Origin: Salinicola corii
GTDB lineage: Bacteria; Pseudomonadota; Gammaproteobacteria; Pseudomonadales; Halomonadaceae
Length of the DNA: 38,087 nt
Assembly: GCF_008298015.1 (NCBI RefSeq)
Contig: NZ_VTPX01000022.1
Coordinates: 1 to 38,087, forward strand
Reading direction: 5' to 3'
Of the stretch, positions 18,288 to 27,327 are shown one piece after another (position 1 is the first letter of the stretch; each line of letters starts with the position of its first letter). The notes under the pieces are model-generated. The model worked only from the letters and a program-made list of their open reading frames with translations, did no database searches and had not been told where the DNA came from. The translations under genes were made by a program, and so were the position numbers.

Positions 18288-19431
18288 GGTCGAAACCACT
18301 CAATGTCATCATGCTGAGATCATCCGGCAGAGGATCCCCCAACGCCAACCCTTCCCTCAGATCGTCGACGCTGGTGCAGTGTGCCGTGCGGTGCTCGAGT
18401 TCCTTGAGCCGCGCGTTCAATGAACCCTCCGGCAGGCATTCCAGAACGCCATCGGAGCAGAACCAGAGTCGGAACGACTCGGGTAATGGACACCCGTAGA
18501 TGGGGTACTCCACATCGGGAAACAACCCCACCGGGGGCCCCTCTCCCCCCAGATACACGCTTCGTCCTTCCGCCTGAAGAATCGGCATCGGCAACTGGGC
18601 GCCGAGCGCATAGTGCAGAAAATAACGCTCGTGGTCCAGCACACCGGCAAAGACCGTGGCGTGCTTGCCTATGCCGGTCTCCAGCAACTCCCGGTTGAGT
18701 TCGCCCAACCACCGGGACGGGAACGCTTCCGGCAGCAGCGTCCGCCATTGGGCCAGCCAGCGATTGCAGAGATACTTCAACAACACGGTGACGAAGGCGG
18801 AAGAGGCGCCGTGCCCGGCAACATCGGCAAAATAGAAGAAACTGTAGCGATCGTCACATCGCTGAAAATCGAGAAAATCACCCGACAGATAGAGCGAAGG
18901 CGCAAACCAGTAGTCGCAGCGCACGCCGAGGTGCGAGACGCCCGGTGGCGGGAGCAGCTTGCGCTGCACGTGTCCACCTGCCCGCTGGTCGTCTCGAAGC
19001 ATCTCGAGATGTCTTTCGAGACGGTCGTTCAACGCCTCGAGCTCTGCCCGGCTTTCGCTGTGATCACGCGACAGACGCGTCAGTTCTAGGGCCCGTTCGA
19101 TCAAGCGCCGCAGAATGTCGACATGCTTGAGCGGTTCGACCAGATAATCGATCAGCCCGGCATCAAGCGCCTTGCGCAGGTCATCGTCGCGTCGGCTCTC
19201 GCTGATGACGATGGTCGGGCGTCCAACGGCCAGCCGCTCCCACCCGTCGTGCGAAACCGCTCGCACGTGCGCCACAACCAGATCGCAATGCGCCGGCAAC
19301 GTCGAAACCGAGACGGCGGCTCGCACCACGATATCGAGACGGGAAAGCTCTTCGATCAGGCGTTCACGGTCCGGCCCCGGCAAATCGATCAGGCCGATCA
19401 CAGGCAGCTCGTCCGACAGCGTATTGGACAC
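18280..19431 (-). CDS. RssB-like response regulator with degenerate receiver and PP2C (SpoIIE) phosphatase domain
   Basis: This 383-residue protein has a receiver-like N-terminus (about 10-120) and a helical linker ending in the QRKLLP motif. A SpoIIE-type PP2C phosphatase domain follows, with SGDFLDF, ADVAGHG, FCSDGVLE and DDLSMMTL supplying the metal-binding aspartates. The phosphatase therefore looks active. The receiver does not look phosphorylatable: the acceptor aspartate is replaced by His55 (DLVVAHV) and the conserved lysine by Glu99 (YLVEP). The start is taken as GTG at 19431, four bases after the mlaA stop, as no ATG is suitably placed; the frame runs open into mlaA. The likely target is the STAS protein encoded next. 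Enterobacterial RssB, a sigma-S adaptor, shares the architecture. Confidence 0.87.
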   Translation of the reverse strand: MSNTLSDELPVIGLIDLPGPDRERLIEELSRLDIVVRAAVSVSTLPAHCDLVVAHVRAVSHDGWERLAVGRPTIVISESRRDDDLRKALDAGLIDYLVEPLKHVDILRRLIERALELTRLSRDHSESRAELEALNDRLERHLEMLRDDQRAGGHVQRKLLPPPGVSHLGVRCDYWFAPSLYLSGDFLDFQRCDDRYSFFYFADVAGHGASSAFVTVLLKYLCNRWLAQWRTLLPEAFPSRWLGELNRELLETGIGKHATVFAGVLDHERYFLHYALGAQLPMPILQAEGRSVYLGGEGPPVGLFPDVEYPIYGCPLPESFRLWFCSDGVLECLPEGSLNARLKELEHRTAHCTSVDDLREGLALGDPLPDDLSMMTLSGFDHD

Positions 19432-19435
19432 AGGT

Positions 19436-20182
19436 CTACTCGGCGAAGTCGTCTTCACTATATTCGAAATCGTCACCGAACCCGCCGCTGGCAAACGGAT
19501 CCTCGCCAGTCGCCCCGTTGGTGACTTCGAACTGGCGACGCTGTAGATAGGCGTCACGGATGAAGCTGTAGCGATCTCCCTGAATCAACGCTTCCTGGTC
19601 GAGCAGGCCGGCGCGTAGATCCACGTAGCGCAGGAAGGTCAGGCCGTAACGCCACTTGTCCTCTTCCACATAGGTGACCGGATAGGTGTACATATCGACC
19701 GGCAGGCCACTGGTATCTCGAACCGTACTCGGTCCCAGGATCGGCAACACCAGATAAGGGCCGCTTCCAACGCCCCACACGCCCAGGGTCTGACCGAAAT
19801 CTTCCTCGTTTTCGTCCAATCCCATACGAGTGGCGGGATCGAGCACGCCACCGACACCCAGCACGGTATTGACCAGAAAGCGTCCGGAAGCGACGCCGGC
19901 ATTGCCCCATTCCCACTGGAGAATGCTGTTGAAGACCGTGCGAATTTCCCCCAGGTTGGAGAAGAAATTACCGACGCCGTCCTGCACCGGATCCGGCGTG
20001 ATGGTGTCGTATCCCTGCGCAACCGGCTTGAGCGCGTAGCGATCGAGCGTATCGTTGAACTGATAGACACCCCGGTTGAAGCCCTCCCACGGATCCTGGG
20101 GATTCGACTCTTCCCCGGTCGAGGCGCAACCGCTCAGCGCCGCGGCGACACAGGCGCCGCCCAGCCAATGGATCGATTTCAT
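19436..20182 (-). CDS. mlaA: Outer-membrane lipid asymmetry lipoprotein MlaA (VacJ)
   Basis: This 248-residue lipoprotein has a signal peptide and lipobox ALSGC with the acylated Cys19. MlaA sits in the outer membrane and passes misplaced phospholipids from the outer leaflet to periplasmic MlaC. Family motifs are DPWEGFNRGVYQFNDTLDRYALKP, GNFFSNLGEIRTVFNSILQW, FLVNTVLGVGGVLDPAT, DFGQTLGVWGVGSGPYLVLPILGPSTVRD, and YLQRRQFEV. It ends in an acidic, glycine-rich tail. The ATG at 20182 overlaps the preceding stop by one base (TGATG). A GTG at 20188, better spaced from AAGGG, is an alternative start. The mlaBCDEF genes are not here, which is usual for mlaA. Confidence 0.95.
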   Translation of the reverse strand: MKSIHWLGGACVAAALSGCASTGEESNPQDPWEGFNRGVYQFNDTLDRYALKPVAQGYDTITPDPVQDGVGNFFSNLGEIRTVFNSILQWEWGNAGVASGRFLVNTVLGVGGVLDPATRMGLDENEEDFGQTLGVWGVGSGPYLVLPILGPSTVRDTSGLPVDMYTYPVTYVEEDKWRYGLTFLRYVDLRAGLLDQEALIQGDRYSFIRDAYLQRRQFEVTNGATGEDPFASGGFGDDFEYSEDDFAE

Positions 20183-21312
20183 CAACACGCATTCCCTTTA
20201 CGCAGTATCACACTGCCCGCACTGTAGCCCGCACCGAAGGAACACACCACCCCCACGTCGCCGTCCTGAAGGTCGTCACGATGCAGATGAAACGCAATGA
20301 TCGATCCCGCCGAACTGGTATTGGCATAGCGATCGAGTATCACCGGCGCTTCCGATAGCGAGGGCTCGCGGCCCAGCACGCGCTGCGCGATCAGGTCGTT
20401 CATGTGACGGTTGGCCTGGTGAAGCCACAGTTTCTTGACCGAGTCCCCGGTCAGCGACTGGCTTTCCAGATGATCGAGGATCAACGAAGCGACCATCGGG
20501 CAGACCTCCTTGAACACCTTGCGCCCTTCCTGGACGAAAAGCTTGTCCAACGCATCGTGCCCTTCGTCGGCAAGACGATTGAGAAATCCGAAGTTATTGC
20601 GAATGGCATTGGAGAACTGCGTCTTCAAGCGCGCTCCCAATACCGTGAAGTGCTCCCGATCCTGGGCGAGATGGTCGGCCTCCAGCACGATGGCGGTACA
20701 GGCGTCACCGAAGATGAAGTGGCTGTCCCGGTCACGGAAGTTGAGATGCGCCGAACAGATCTCGGGGTTGACCACCAGAACCCGCTCCAGGCTGCCGGCA
20801 CGGATAGCGTTGGTGGCCATATCGATGGCGAACGTCGCGCTGGAGCAGGCCACGTTCATGTCGAACGCGTAGCCGCCAGCACCCAGCGCCGCCTGAACCT
20901 CGACCGCGACCGCCGGATACGGGCGCTGGAGGTTGGAGCAGGCGACGATGATCAGGTCGAGCTGAGCGGCACGCAAGCCCGCCTTGTCCAGCGCCTGGCG
21001 AGCCGCGGCCACGCCCATCTCGGCTTGTACCGACAGGGCGTCGTTGGCGCGCTGTGGAATCCGGGGTCGCATGCGTTCGGGATCCAGAATCCCGCCGGCT
21101 TCCATCACGTAGCGACTTTCGATACCCGACGCCTTGAGGATGAAGGCTTCGCTGGAGTGCGCCAGCGGCTCGCGCTCGCCTCGCTCGATCGCTGCCGCAT
21201 GCCGCGAATTTTCGGCATCGACCCAGGTATTGAAGCTGGCGACCAGTTCGGCGTTATCGATCGAATCCGGCGGCGTGAACAGGCCCGTCGCGGTAATCAC
21301 GGCTTGCGTCAT
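20182..21312 (-). CDS. Beta-ketoacyl-ACP synthase III-like condensing enzyme
   Basis: This 376-residue thiolase-fold enzyme has a Cys-His-Asn triad: Cys156 in MNVACSSATFAID, His298 in LWLHQANRHM and Asn331 in RYANTSSAG. KAS III enzymes start fatty-acid chains by condensing an acyl-CoA with malonyl-ACP. It is longer than FabH (about 317), with an inserted N-terminal segment (about 25-85, including AFILKASGIESRYV). It resembles the Pseudomonas enzyme PA3286, which elongates octanoyl-CoA to feed beta-oxidation intermediates into fatty-acid synthesis. That substrate assignment is by resemblance only. GGGAGG precedes the ATG. It is first in a coupled unit with mlaA, an RssB-like phosphatase and a STAS gene, which hints at supplying acyl chains for envelope lipids. 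Confidence 0.87.
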   Translation of the reverse strand: MTQAVITATGLFTPPDSIDNAELVASFNTWVDAENSRHAAAIERGEREPLAHSSEAFILKASGIESRYVMEAGGILDPERMRPRIPQRANDALSVQAEMGVAAARQALDKAGLRAAQLDLIIVACSNLQRPYPAVAVEVQAALGAGGYAFDMNVACSSATFAIDMATNAIRAGSLERVLVVNPEICSAHLNFRDRDSHFIFGDACTAIVLEADHLAQDREHFTVLGARLKTQFSNAIRNNFGFLNRLADEGHDALDKLFVQEGRKVFKEVCPMVASLILDHLESQSLTGDSVKKLWLHQANRHMNDLIAQRVLGREPSLSEAPVILDRYANTSSAGSIIAFHLHRDDLQDGDVGVVCSFGAGYSAGSVILRKGNAC

Positions 21313-21396
21313 CGGCTATTACCTCCCGCGGCATCCGCCGCTTTCCATCATTACGCGCACCCGCCGACGGCGGATGCAGTGTATCGAGCCCGCCGA

Positions 21397-24300
21397 TCAC
21401 ACGGTTTGCCCGGTTATCTCCTGCCAGCGTCGCGCCAGGCGCTTCTCCGACACGCTCTCCAGCGTGCCCAACTGCTGTGCGAATAGCGAGACTCGCCACT
21501 CCTGCAGCCACCAGCCGAATTCGACCAGGTCGGCATCGACGATCCCGTCGCGATGGGTTTGCTGGCGCCGCGTATCGACCCGCTCCTCCCACGCCTGCAC
21601 CTGCTGCATCGACAACTGGTCCCGACGCAGGTCGCGTGGCGCCTTCTCGAGCCGGATTTCGGCCGCCTGCATGTAGCGCGGGTAATGTTTGAGCCAGGGG
21701 CCGGCGTCGCGCACGAAGCCAGGGTAGACGAGACGTTGCATCTGCGCCTTGAGATCACTGTAGGTCAGCGCCAGCGCCAGCGTGACGTTGCCCTTGAGTG
21801 CCTTGGTCACTGCCAGGTGGCCTTGCAACGCCTTGTGCAGGTCATCCAGCAGCGCCTCGGCATAGGCGACCAGCTCTCCGCGCCAGGTCTCGAGCCGGGC
21901 CTCGAACGCCTGACGGGAGCGCGGCAAGGGATCGGCGGCCACGGTCTGGGCCAGGCAGGCATCGATGACGTCACGGGACAACTGCTCGTGACTGCCGACC
22001 TTGGCAAACAGCAGCGCGGACTGCTTGAGCGCGGGCAGTTCGCGCTGGATATAGCGCACGGTGTCGGGCAATCTGCGCCGGGCCAGCTTGACGATCCCGT
22101 CGCAATGGGCAGCTTCGGCGCGCGCGGCGTGGTCGAACCAGGCGACCCGCAGTTCGTCCTCCACCACCACCATCGCCGGATAGACCTCGACCTGAATCCC
22201 GGCCTGGCGGGTCGTGCGCGAACTCGGCAACGGCGTCTCGGGCAGGTCGTCGAGACGCTCGGCGTTGTCTTTCGGCGCCTGGGCCAGCGCCTTGGCGCCC
22301 GCCGCGGCGGCCTCGCCAAACCGCGTCTGCAGTTGGCGCAGGTCACGCCCTTCACCCAGCACCTGGCCATTGTGATCCACCACGCGCAGGTTCATCACCA
22401 GGTGCGGGTCGAGCTGATCGTGACGCCAAGCCGACGCGTCCAGGCGCGTTCCCGTCTTGATCCGCAGGAACTCCCCCAGCGCCTCCTCGACCGGCCGGTC
22501 GTCCGGCGTCAGCGACGCCAGCGCGGCATCGACCCAGTCGGGGATCGGTACCACCTGCCGACGCATCGCCTTGGGCAGGGCCTTGAGCAGTGCGATGCAC
22601 TTCTCGCGCAGCAACCCGGGCACCAGCCAGCTCAAGCGCCCCTGCGGCAACTGCGCCAACATGACCGCCGGCACGGTCAAGGTGACGCCATCGTCGCCAG
22701 CCCCCGGCGAAAAGTGATAGCTGAGCGGATAGCGCACGCCGTTGAACACCAGCTCGTCGGGGTACTGTTCGACATTGACGTCGTCGGCGTCCCGCGCCAT
22801 CAGCGCCGCCTTGTCCAGCTTGAGAAGATCCGGCGTGTCGCGCTCGGCCTGCTTGCGCCAGTTCTCGAAGCTGCGCCCGCCGGCGACATCCGCCGGAACC
22901 CGTTCGTCGTAGAAGGCGAACAGTGTCTCCTCGTCGATGAGGATGTCGCGCTTGCGCGCCCGATCCTCGAGATCCTCCACTTCCGCCATCATCGCACGAT
23001 TGTGCTCGAAGAACGCCGCCCGGGTCTGGTAGTCGCCCTCCACCAGTGCCCGGCGCAGAAAGATTTCCCGGGCCTCCTGCGGCGCCACCTTGGCGTAATC
23101 CACTCGGCGGCCGGTAACGATCGGCAGGCCGAATAGCGTCACCTGCTCCAGCGCCACCACCTGGGCGCGCTTGCGCTCCCAGTGGGGTTCGCTGTAGCTG
23201 CGCTTGATCAGGTGCGCCGCCTGCGGCTCGATCCACTCCGGCTTGATCCTCGCCGCATCACGCGCGAACAGACGACTGGTCTCCACCATCTCGCCGGCCA
23301 TCACCCACTTGGGCGGCTTGCGCGACAGGCCCGATGCCGGGTGGATCAGGAAGCGCCGGTTTCGGGCACCGAGGAATTCCCGGCTCTCCGGCTGCAACTG
23401 CCCCAGGTTGGAGAGCAGCCCGGCAAGCAATGCCTGATGCAGGCGCTGGGTATCGACCCGGGGCTTCTCCGCCGGCTGTTGCTCCCCAGCCGGTGAGGCG
23501 GTATCGGGCTGCATGGCACTCGACGGCGCCAGTTTCATCTCACGGGTCAACTGACGCAGTTGGCGATAGGTGTCGTGCCACTCGCGCAGGCGCAGGTAGT
23601 TCAGATACTGGTCGCGACACCAGCGCCGCAGTTGACTGCTCGACAGCGTCTCGCGCATGGCATCGAAGCCATGCCACAGATTGAGCCAGGCGACGAAGTC
23701 GGAGTTGGGGTCCTCCCACTGCTTGTGACGCTGGTCGGCGGCCTGGCGCTTCTCCGCCGGCCGCTCGCGGGGATCCTGCGTCGCCAGCGCGCTGACCACG
23801 ATCAGCACCTCGCGCAGGCACTGGAAACGCTCGCCCGCCAGCACCATTCGCGCCAGGCGCGGATCGATCGGCAACCGGGACAGCTGCCGTCCGATGGCGG
23901 TGATGCGCTCGCCGTCGTCGACGGCCCCCAGCTCGAACAGCAACCGGTAACCATCCTTGACGAAGCGGGCATCCGGCGCATCGACGAACGGGAAATCGAA
24001 CACGTCGCCCAGCTTGAGCGATAGCATCGACAGAATGACCGAGGCCAGGCTGGTGCGCTGGATTTCGGGCTCGGTGAATTCGGGGCGGGAGAGAAAATCC
24101 TCTTCGCTGTAGAGCCGGATGCAGACACCCTCAGCCACGCGCCCGCAACGGCCCTTGCGCTGATCGGCGCTGGCCTGGCTGACTGGTTCGATCGGCAGAC
24201 GCTGGACCTTGGCGCGCGCACTATAGCGGCTCATTCGGACCAGGCCGGGATCGATCACGTAGCGTATGCCGGGTACGGTCAACGAGGTCTCGGCCACATT

Positions 24301-25407
24301 GGTGGAGAGCACGATGCGCCGGCCGGCGTGGGGCTGGAACACCCGGTTCTGTTCGGCGTTGGAGAGCCGCGCATAGAGCGGCAGGATCTCGGTACTCTTG
24401 AGCTCGGCGCGTCGCAGCAGGTCTGCCGTCTCGCGAATGTCGCGTTCGCCCGGCAGGAAGATCAGGATATCCCGCGGGCCGCTATACCAGCGCTTTTCGC
24501 GCTCGATTCGCTCGACCTCGTCGACCGCCGCCAGAATGCCCTCCTGCAGGGTCAGGTCATCCTCTTCGCGGGACTCCCGAACCAGTGGCCGATAATGCAC
24601 CTCGACCGGATAAGCGCGCCCGGAGACCTCGACCACCGGCGCGGGCTGCACCTCGCCGTTGCGCTCGACGGCGAAATGCCGGGAGAGTCGCTCGACGTCG
24701 ATGGTCGCCGAGGTGACGATCACCTTGAGGTCGGCTCGTCGGGCCGTCAGGCGCTTGAGATAGCCGAGCAGGAAGTCGATGTTGAGGCTGCGCTCGTGCG
24801 CTTCATCGATGATGATCGCCTCATAGCGCATCAGGTCCGGGTCGTGCTGCGTCTCGGCCAGCAGGATGCCGTCGGTCATCAGCTTGACCAGCGTGTCGTC
24901 GCTGCTCTGATCGGTGAAGCGAACCTGATAACCGACCTGCTCGCCCAGCGGCACCTCCAGTTCTTCGGCCAGGCGGGCCGCCACCGAGCGTGCCGCCAGA
25001 CGCCGCGGCTGGGTGTGGCCGATCATGCCACGCCGCCCCAATCCCAGCTCCAGACAGAGCTTGGGTAGCTGCGTGGTCTTGCCGGAGCCGGTCTCGCCGG
25101 CGACCACCACCACCTGGTGCTCGCGCAGGGCATCGAGAATGGTTTCGCGCTTGGCGGCGACTGGCAACGCATCGGGGTAATCCAGCGTCACCGGCTGACG
25201 CTGGCGACGCGCCAGTACCTCGCTGGACGCCGCCAGTCGCGTTTCGATCTCCTTCAGCGAGCGGTCGATCGGCTTGCCGTCGCGGGCACGTTGCGCCAGG
25301 CGCTGGAGCCGCCGACGCTGCTCGTGGGCATCGCGCAGCAGACAGCCGTCCAGGCGAGTTTCCAGGTCATTCAGGGCTTGCAGCGAGGGGGAAGCGATAG
25401 CGCTCAA
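21397..25407 (-). CDS. hrpA: ATP-dependent RNA helicase HrpA
   Basis: This 1336-residue DEAH-box helicase (E. coli HrpA has 1300) has Walker A GETGSGKTT at 104-112 and DEAH at 201-204. Motif III is TSATID and motif VI is QRKGRCGR. These are followed by the helicase-associated domain, an OB-fold region and the large C-terminal DUF3418 region characteristic of HrpA. HrpA unwinds RNA with 3'-5' polarity and has been linked to fimbrial mRNA processing and to release of stalled ribosomes. The ATG at 25407 gives an N-terminus consistent with the family. It is transcribed on the same strand as fadD, about 100 bases after the fadD stop. Confidence 0.95.
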   Translation of the reverse strand: MSAIASPSLQALNDLETRLDGCLLRDAHEQRRRLQRLAQRARDGKPIDRSLKEIETRLAASSEVLARRQRQPVTLDYPDALPVAAKRETILDALREHQVVVVAGETGSGKTTQLPKLCLELGLGRRGMIGHTQPRRLAARSVAARLAEELEVPLGEQVGYQVRFTDQSSDDTLVKLMTDGILLAETQHDPDLMRYEAIIIDEAHERSLNIDFLLGYLKRLTARRADLKVIVTSATIDVERLSRHFAVERNGEVQPAPVVEVSGRAYPVEVHYRPLVRESREEDDLTLQEGILAAVDEVERIEREKRWYSGPRDILIFLPGERDIRETADLLRRAELKSTEILPLYARLSNAEQNRVFQPHAGRRIVLSTNVAETSLTVPGIRYVIDPGLVRMSRYSARAKVQRLPIEPVSQASADQRKGRCGRVAEGVCIRLYSEEDFLSRPEFTEPEIQRTSLASVILSMLSLKLGDVFDFPFVDAPDARFVKDGYRLLFELGAVDDGERITAIGRQLSRLPIDPRLARMVLAGERFQCLREVLIVVSALATQDPRERPAEKRQAADQRHKQWEDPNSDFVAWLNLWHGFDAMRETLSSSQLRRWCRDQYLNYLRLREWHDTYRQLRQLTREMKLAPSSAMQPDTASPAGEQQPAEKPRVDTQRLHQALLAGLLSNLGQLQPESREFLGARNRRFLIHPASGLSRKPPKWVMAGEMVETSRLFARDAARIKPEWIEPQAAHLIKRSYSEPHWERKRAQVVALEQVTLFGLPIVTGRRVDYAKVAPQEAREIFLRRALVEGDYQTRAAFFEHNRAMMAEVEDLEDRARKRDILIDEETLFAFYDERVPADVAGGRSFENWRKQAERDTPDLLKLDKAALMARDADDVNVEQYPDELVFNGVRYPLSYHFSPGAGDDGVTLTVPAVMLAQLPQGRLSWLVPGLLREKCIALLKALPKAMRRQVVPIPDWVDAALASLTPDDRPVEEALGEFLRIKTGTRLDASAWRHDQLDPHLVMNLRVVDHNGQVLGEGRDLRQLQTRFGEAAAAGAKALAQAPKDNAERLDDLPETPLPSSRTTRQAGIQVEVYPAMVVVEDELRVAWFDHAARAEAAHCDGIVKLARRRLPDTVRYIQRELPALKQSALLFAKVGSHEQLSRDVIDACLAQTVAADPLPRSRQAFEARLETWRGELVAYAEALLDDLHKALQGHLAVTKALKGNVTLALALTYSDLKAQMQRLVYPGFVRDAGPWLKHYPRYMQAAEIRLEKAPRDLRRDQLSMQQVQAWEERVDTRRQQTHRDGIVDADLVEFGWWLQEWRVSLFAQQLGTLESVSEKRLARRWQEITGQTV

Positions 25408-25510
25408 GAGATCCTCTACGTCGGCGAGAACGGGCCGCCACCAAGGGAGGTGACGAACCCGTCATTGTAGCGCCGTCAGCGGATCAACTCACGTCCGAGG
25501 GGAACCGATG

Positions 25511-27196
25511 TCATGCCGGGGGCTCATCGCCTGCCTTGCCGGACGCCTCATCGCGCAGCTCCCGTCGAAGGACCTTGCCGACATTGCTCTTGGGCAGTTC
25601 GTCTCGCAGCTCCACGAACTTGGGTACCTTGTAACCGGCCAGCTCCCGCTTGCACCACTGACGCAGCGCCTGGGGGTCGAGACTCTCGTTGCGAGCGACC
25701 ACGAACAGCTTGACGGCTTCCCCGGTCTCCTCATCGGGCACGCCCACCGCGGCGGCCTCGAGTACGTCTGGATGCCCCACGACCACCTCCTCGATCTCGT
25801 TGGGATAGACGTTGAAACCCGAGACCAGAATCATGTCCTTCTTGCGGTCGACGATCTTGACGTAGCCATCCTCCTGCACCACCGCCATGTCGCCGGTGCG
25901 CAGCCAGCCGTCGTCGCTGAGCGTCTTGGCGGTATCCTCCGGGCGATTCCAATAACCCTTCATCACCTGCGGCCCCTTGATGCAGAGCTCGCCGCTCTCC
26001 CCCGGCGGCAGCGCGCGCCCCTCGTCGTCGACCACCCGCACCGCCGTGCCCGCCACCGGACGGCCGATGGTGCCGATCTGCGCCGCATCGGGCGGATTGA
26101 CCAGGGCGATCGGCGACGTCTCGGTCAGGCCGTAGCCCTCGACGATGTCGTTGCCGGTCACCTCCTGCCAGCGCTTGGCCGCGGCCTGGGTCAGCGCCAT
26201 GCCGCCGGAGATGGTGAACTTGAGCCGCGAGAAGTCGAGCGCTTTGAAGTCGTCGCGCTGGCACAGGGCGTTGAACAGGGTGTTGAGCCCCACGAAGACC
26301 GTGAACGGCGTTTTCGACAACGTCTTGACGAAGCCGGCGATGTCACGGGGGTTGGGTATCAGGATGTTGTGCTGACCGGTGGTCATCGCGTACAGGCAGT
26401 TCACGGTGAAGGTATAGATGTGATAGCAAGGCAGCGGCGCGATGATCGTCTCGCGACCGTTCTCCAGGGTGTCGCCGAGCAGCTCCTGGGTCTGCAGCAT
26501 GTTGGCGATCAGGTTGCGGTGCGTCAGCATCGCGCCCTTGGCCACCCCGGTGGTGCCGCCGGTGTACTGCAGCACGGCGATCTCTTCGTCCTGCCCCGCC
26601 GCGACCTTGGCCGCACGCTCGCCGCCGGCCAGCGTGCGCCGAAAGCCGACCGCCTGGGGCAGCGAGTAGGCGGGCACCATCTTCTTGACCCGACGCACCA
26701 CGAAGTTGATCAGCGGACGCTTGGGCCAGTCGTGAAGGTCGCCCATCTCGGTGACCACCACGTGACGGATATCGGTCTGGGCGATCACGTTCTCGAGCTT
26801 GTGGGCCATGTTGGCCAGCACCACGATCGCCTTGACCCCGGCGTCGCGGAACTGGTGGCGCATCTCGCGCTCGGTGTAGAGCGGATTGGTGTTGACGATC
26901 ACCAGCCCGGCACGCAGCGCGCCAAACACGGCCACCGGGAACTGCAGCACGTTGGGCAGTTGGATGGCGATGCGATCGCCCGGCGCAAGATCGTCGTGGC
27001 TCTGCAGCCAGGCGGCAAAGCGATCGGCGAGACGATCGATATCGGCATAGCTCAACGTCTTGCCCATGCAGCTGAACGCTGGCTTGTCGGCGTAGCGGCG
27101 ACACGCGTCGGCGATGATGTCGTTGACCGAGTGGAAGGCCTCGAGCCCCGTCAGGGACACGCCGGTCTCGACGTGGGCGTTCGCGCTGTCAGCCAT
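25511..27196 (-). CDS. fadD: Long-chain fatty-acid--CoA ligase FadD
   Basis: This 561-residue adenylate-forming enzyme has exactly the length of E. coli FadD. It activates fatty acids to acyl-CoA at the inner membrane for beta-oxidation or phospholipid synthesis. Motifs are the P-loop-like LQYTGGTTGVAKGAMLTHRN (about residues 210-230), YGLTETSP, and the hinge/linker GWLRTGDMAVV. The fatty-acyl signature DRKKDMILVSGFNVYPNEIEE follows, with the catalytic lysine near the C-terminus in SNVGKVLRRELR. The ATG at 27196 is chosen over the upstream frame because AAGGAG lies 6 bases before it. An inverted repeat overlaps a -10-like TATAAG upstream. Confidence 0.95.
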   Translation of the reverse strand: MADSANAHVETGVSLTGLEAFHSVNDIIADACRRYADKPAFSCMGKTLSYADIDRLADRFAAWLQSHDDLAPGDRIAIQLPNVLQFPVAVFGALRAGLVIVNTNPLYTEREMRHQFRDAGVKAIVVLANMAHKLENVIAQTDIRHVVVTEMGDLHDWPKRPLINFVVRRVKKMVPAYSLPQAVGFRRTLAGGERAAKVAAGQDEEIAVLQYTGGTTGVAKGAMLTHRNLIANMLQTQELLGDTLENGRETIIAPLPCYHIYTFTVNCLYAMTTGQHNILIPNPRDIAGFVKTLSKTPFTVFVGLNTLFNALCQRDDFKALDFSRLKFTISGGMALTQAAAKRWQEVTGNDIVEGYGLTETSPIALVNPPDAAQIGTIGRPVAGTAVRVVDDEGRALPPGESGELCIKGPQVMKGYWNRPEDTAKTLSDDGWLRTGDMAVVQEDGYVKIVDRKKDMILVSGFNVYPNEIEEVVVGHPDVLEAAAVGVPDEETGEAVKLFVVARNESLDPQALRQWCKRELAGYKVPKFVELRDELPKSNVGKVLRRELRDEASGKAGDEPPA

Positions 27197-27223
27197 GGGA
27201 TCTCCTTGATTCGTGACGGTTAT

Positions 27224-27241
27224 CGATCTTATATCAGATCG
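27224..27241. promoter_or_regulatory. Inverted repeat at the fadD promoter
   Basis: CGATCT (27224-27229), a six-base AT-rich centre, and AGATCG (27236-27241) form a perfect dyad about 30 bases before the fadD ATG. On the minus strand it contains a -10-like TATAAG. It may be an operator for a fatty-acid-responsive regulator; it does not match the E. coli FadR or Pseudomonas PsrA consensus as I know them. Confidence 0.4.
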
Positions 27242-27327
27242 GGCCGACGAGGCGCTGCCACCAAGGTTGTAAGACGCTCGACACGGCCGCCGCATGGCGA
27301 TGGCGTGAACAGGTCACCGCCGAACAG

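Noticed and set aside
21553-23136. Plus-strand open frame of 527 codons opposite hrpA
   Set aside because: Antisense shadow of a well-supported helicase gene; composition is typical of such shadows.
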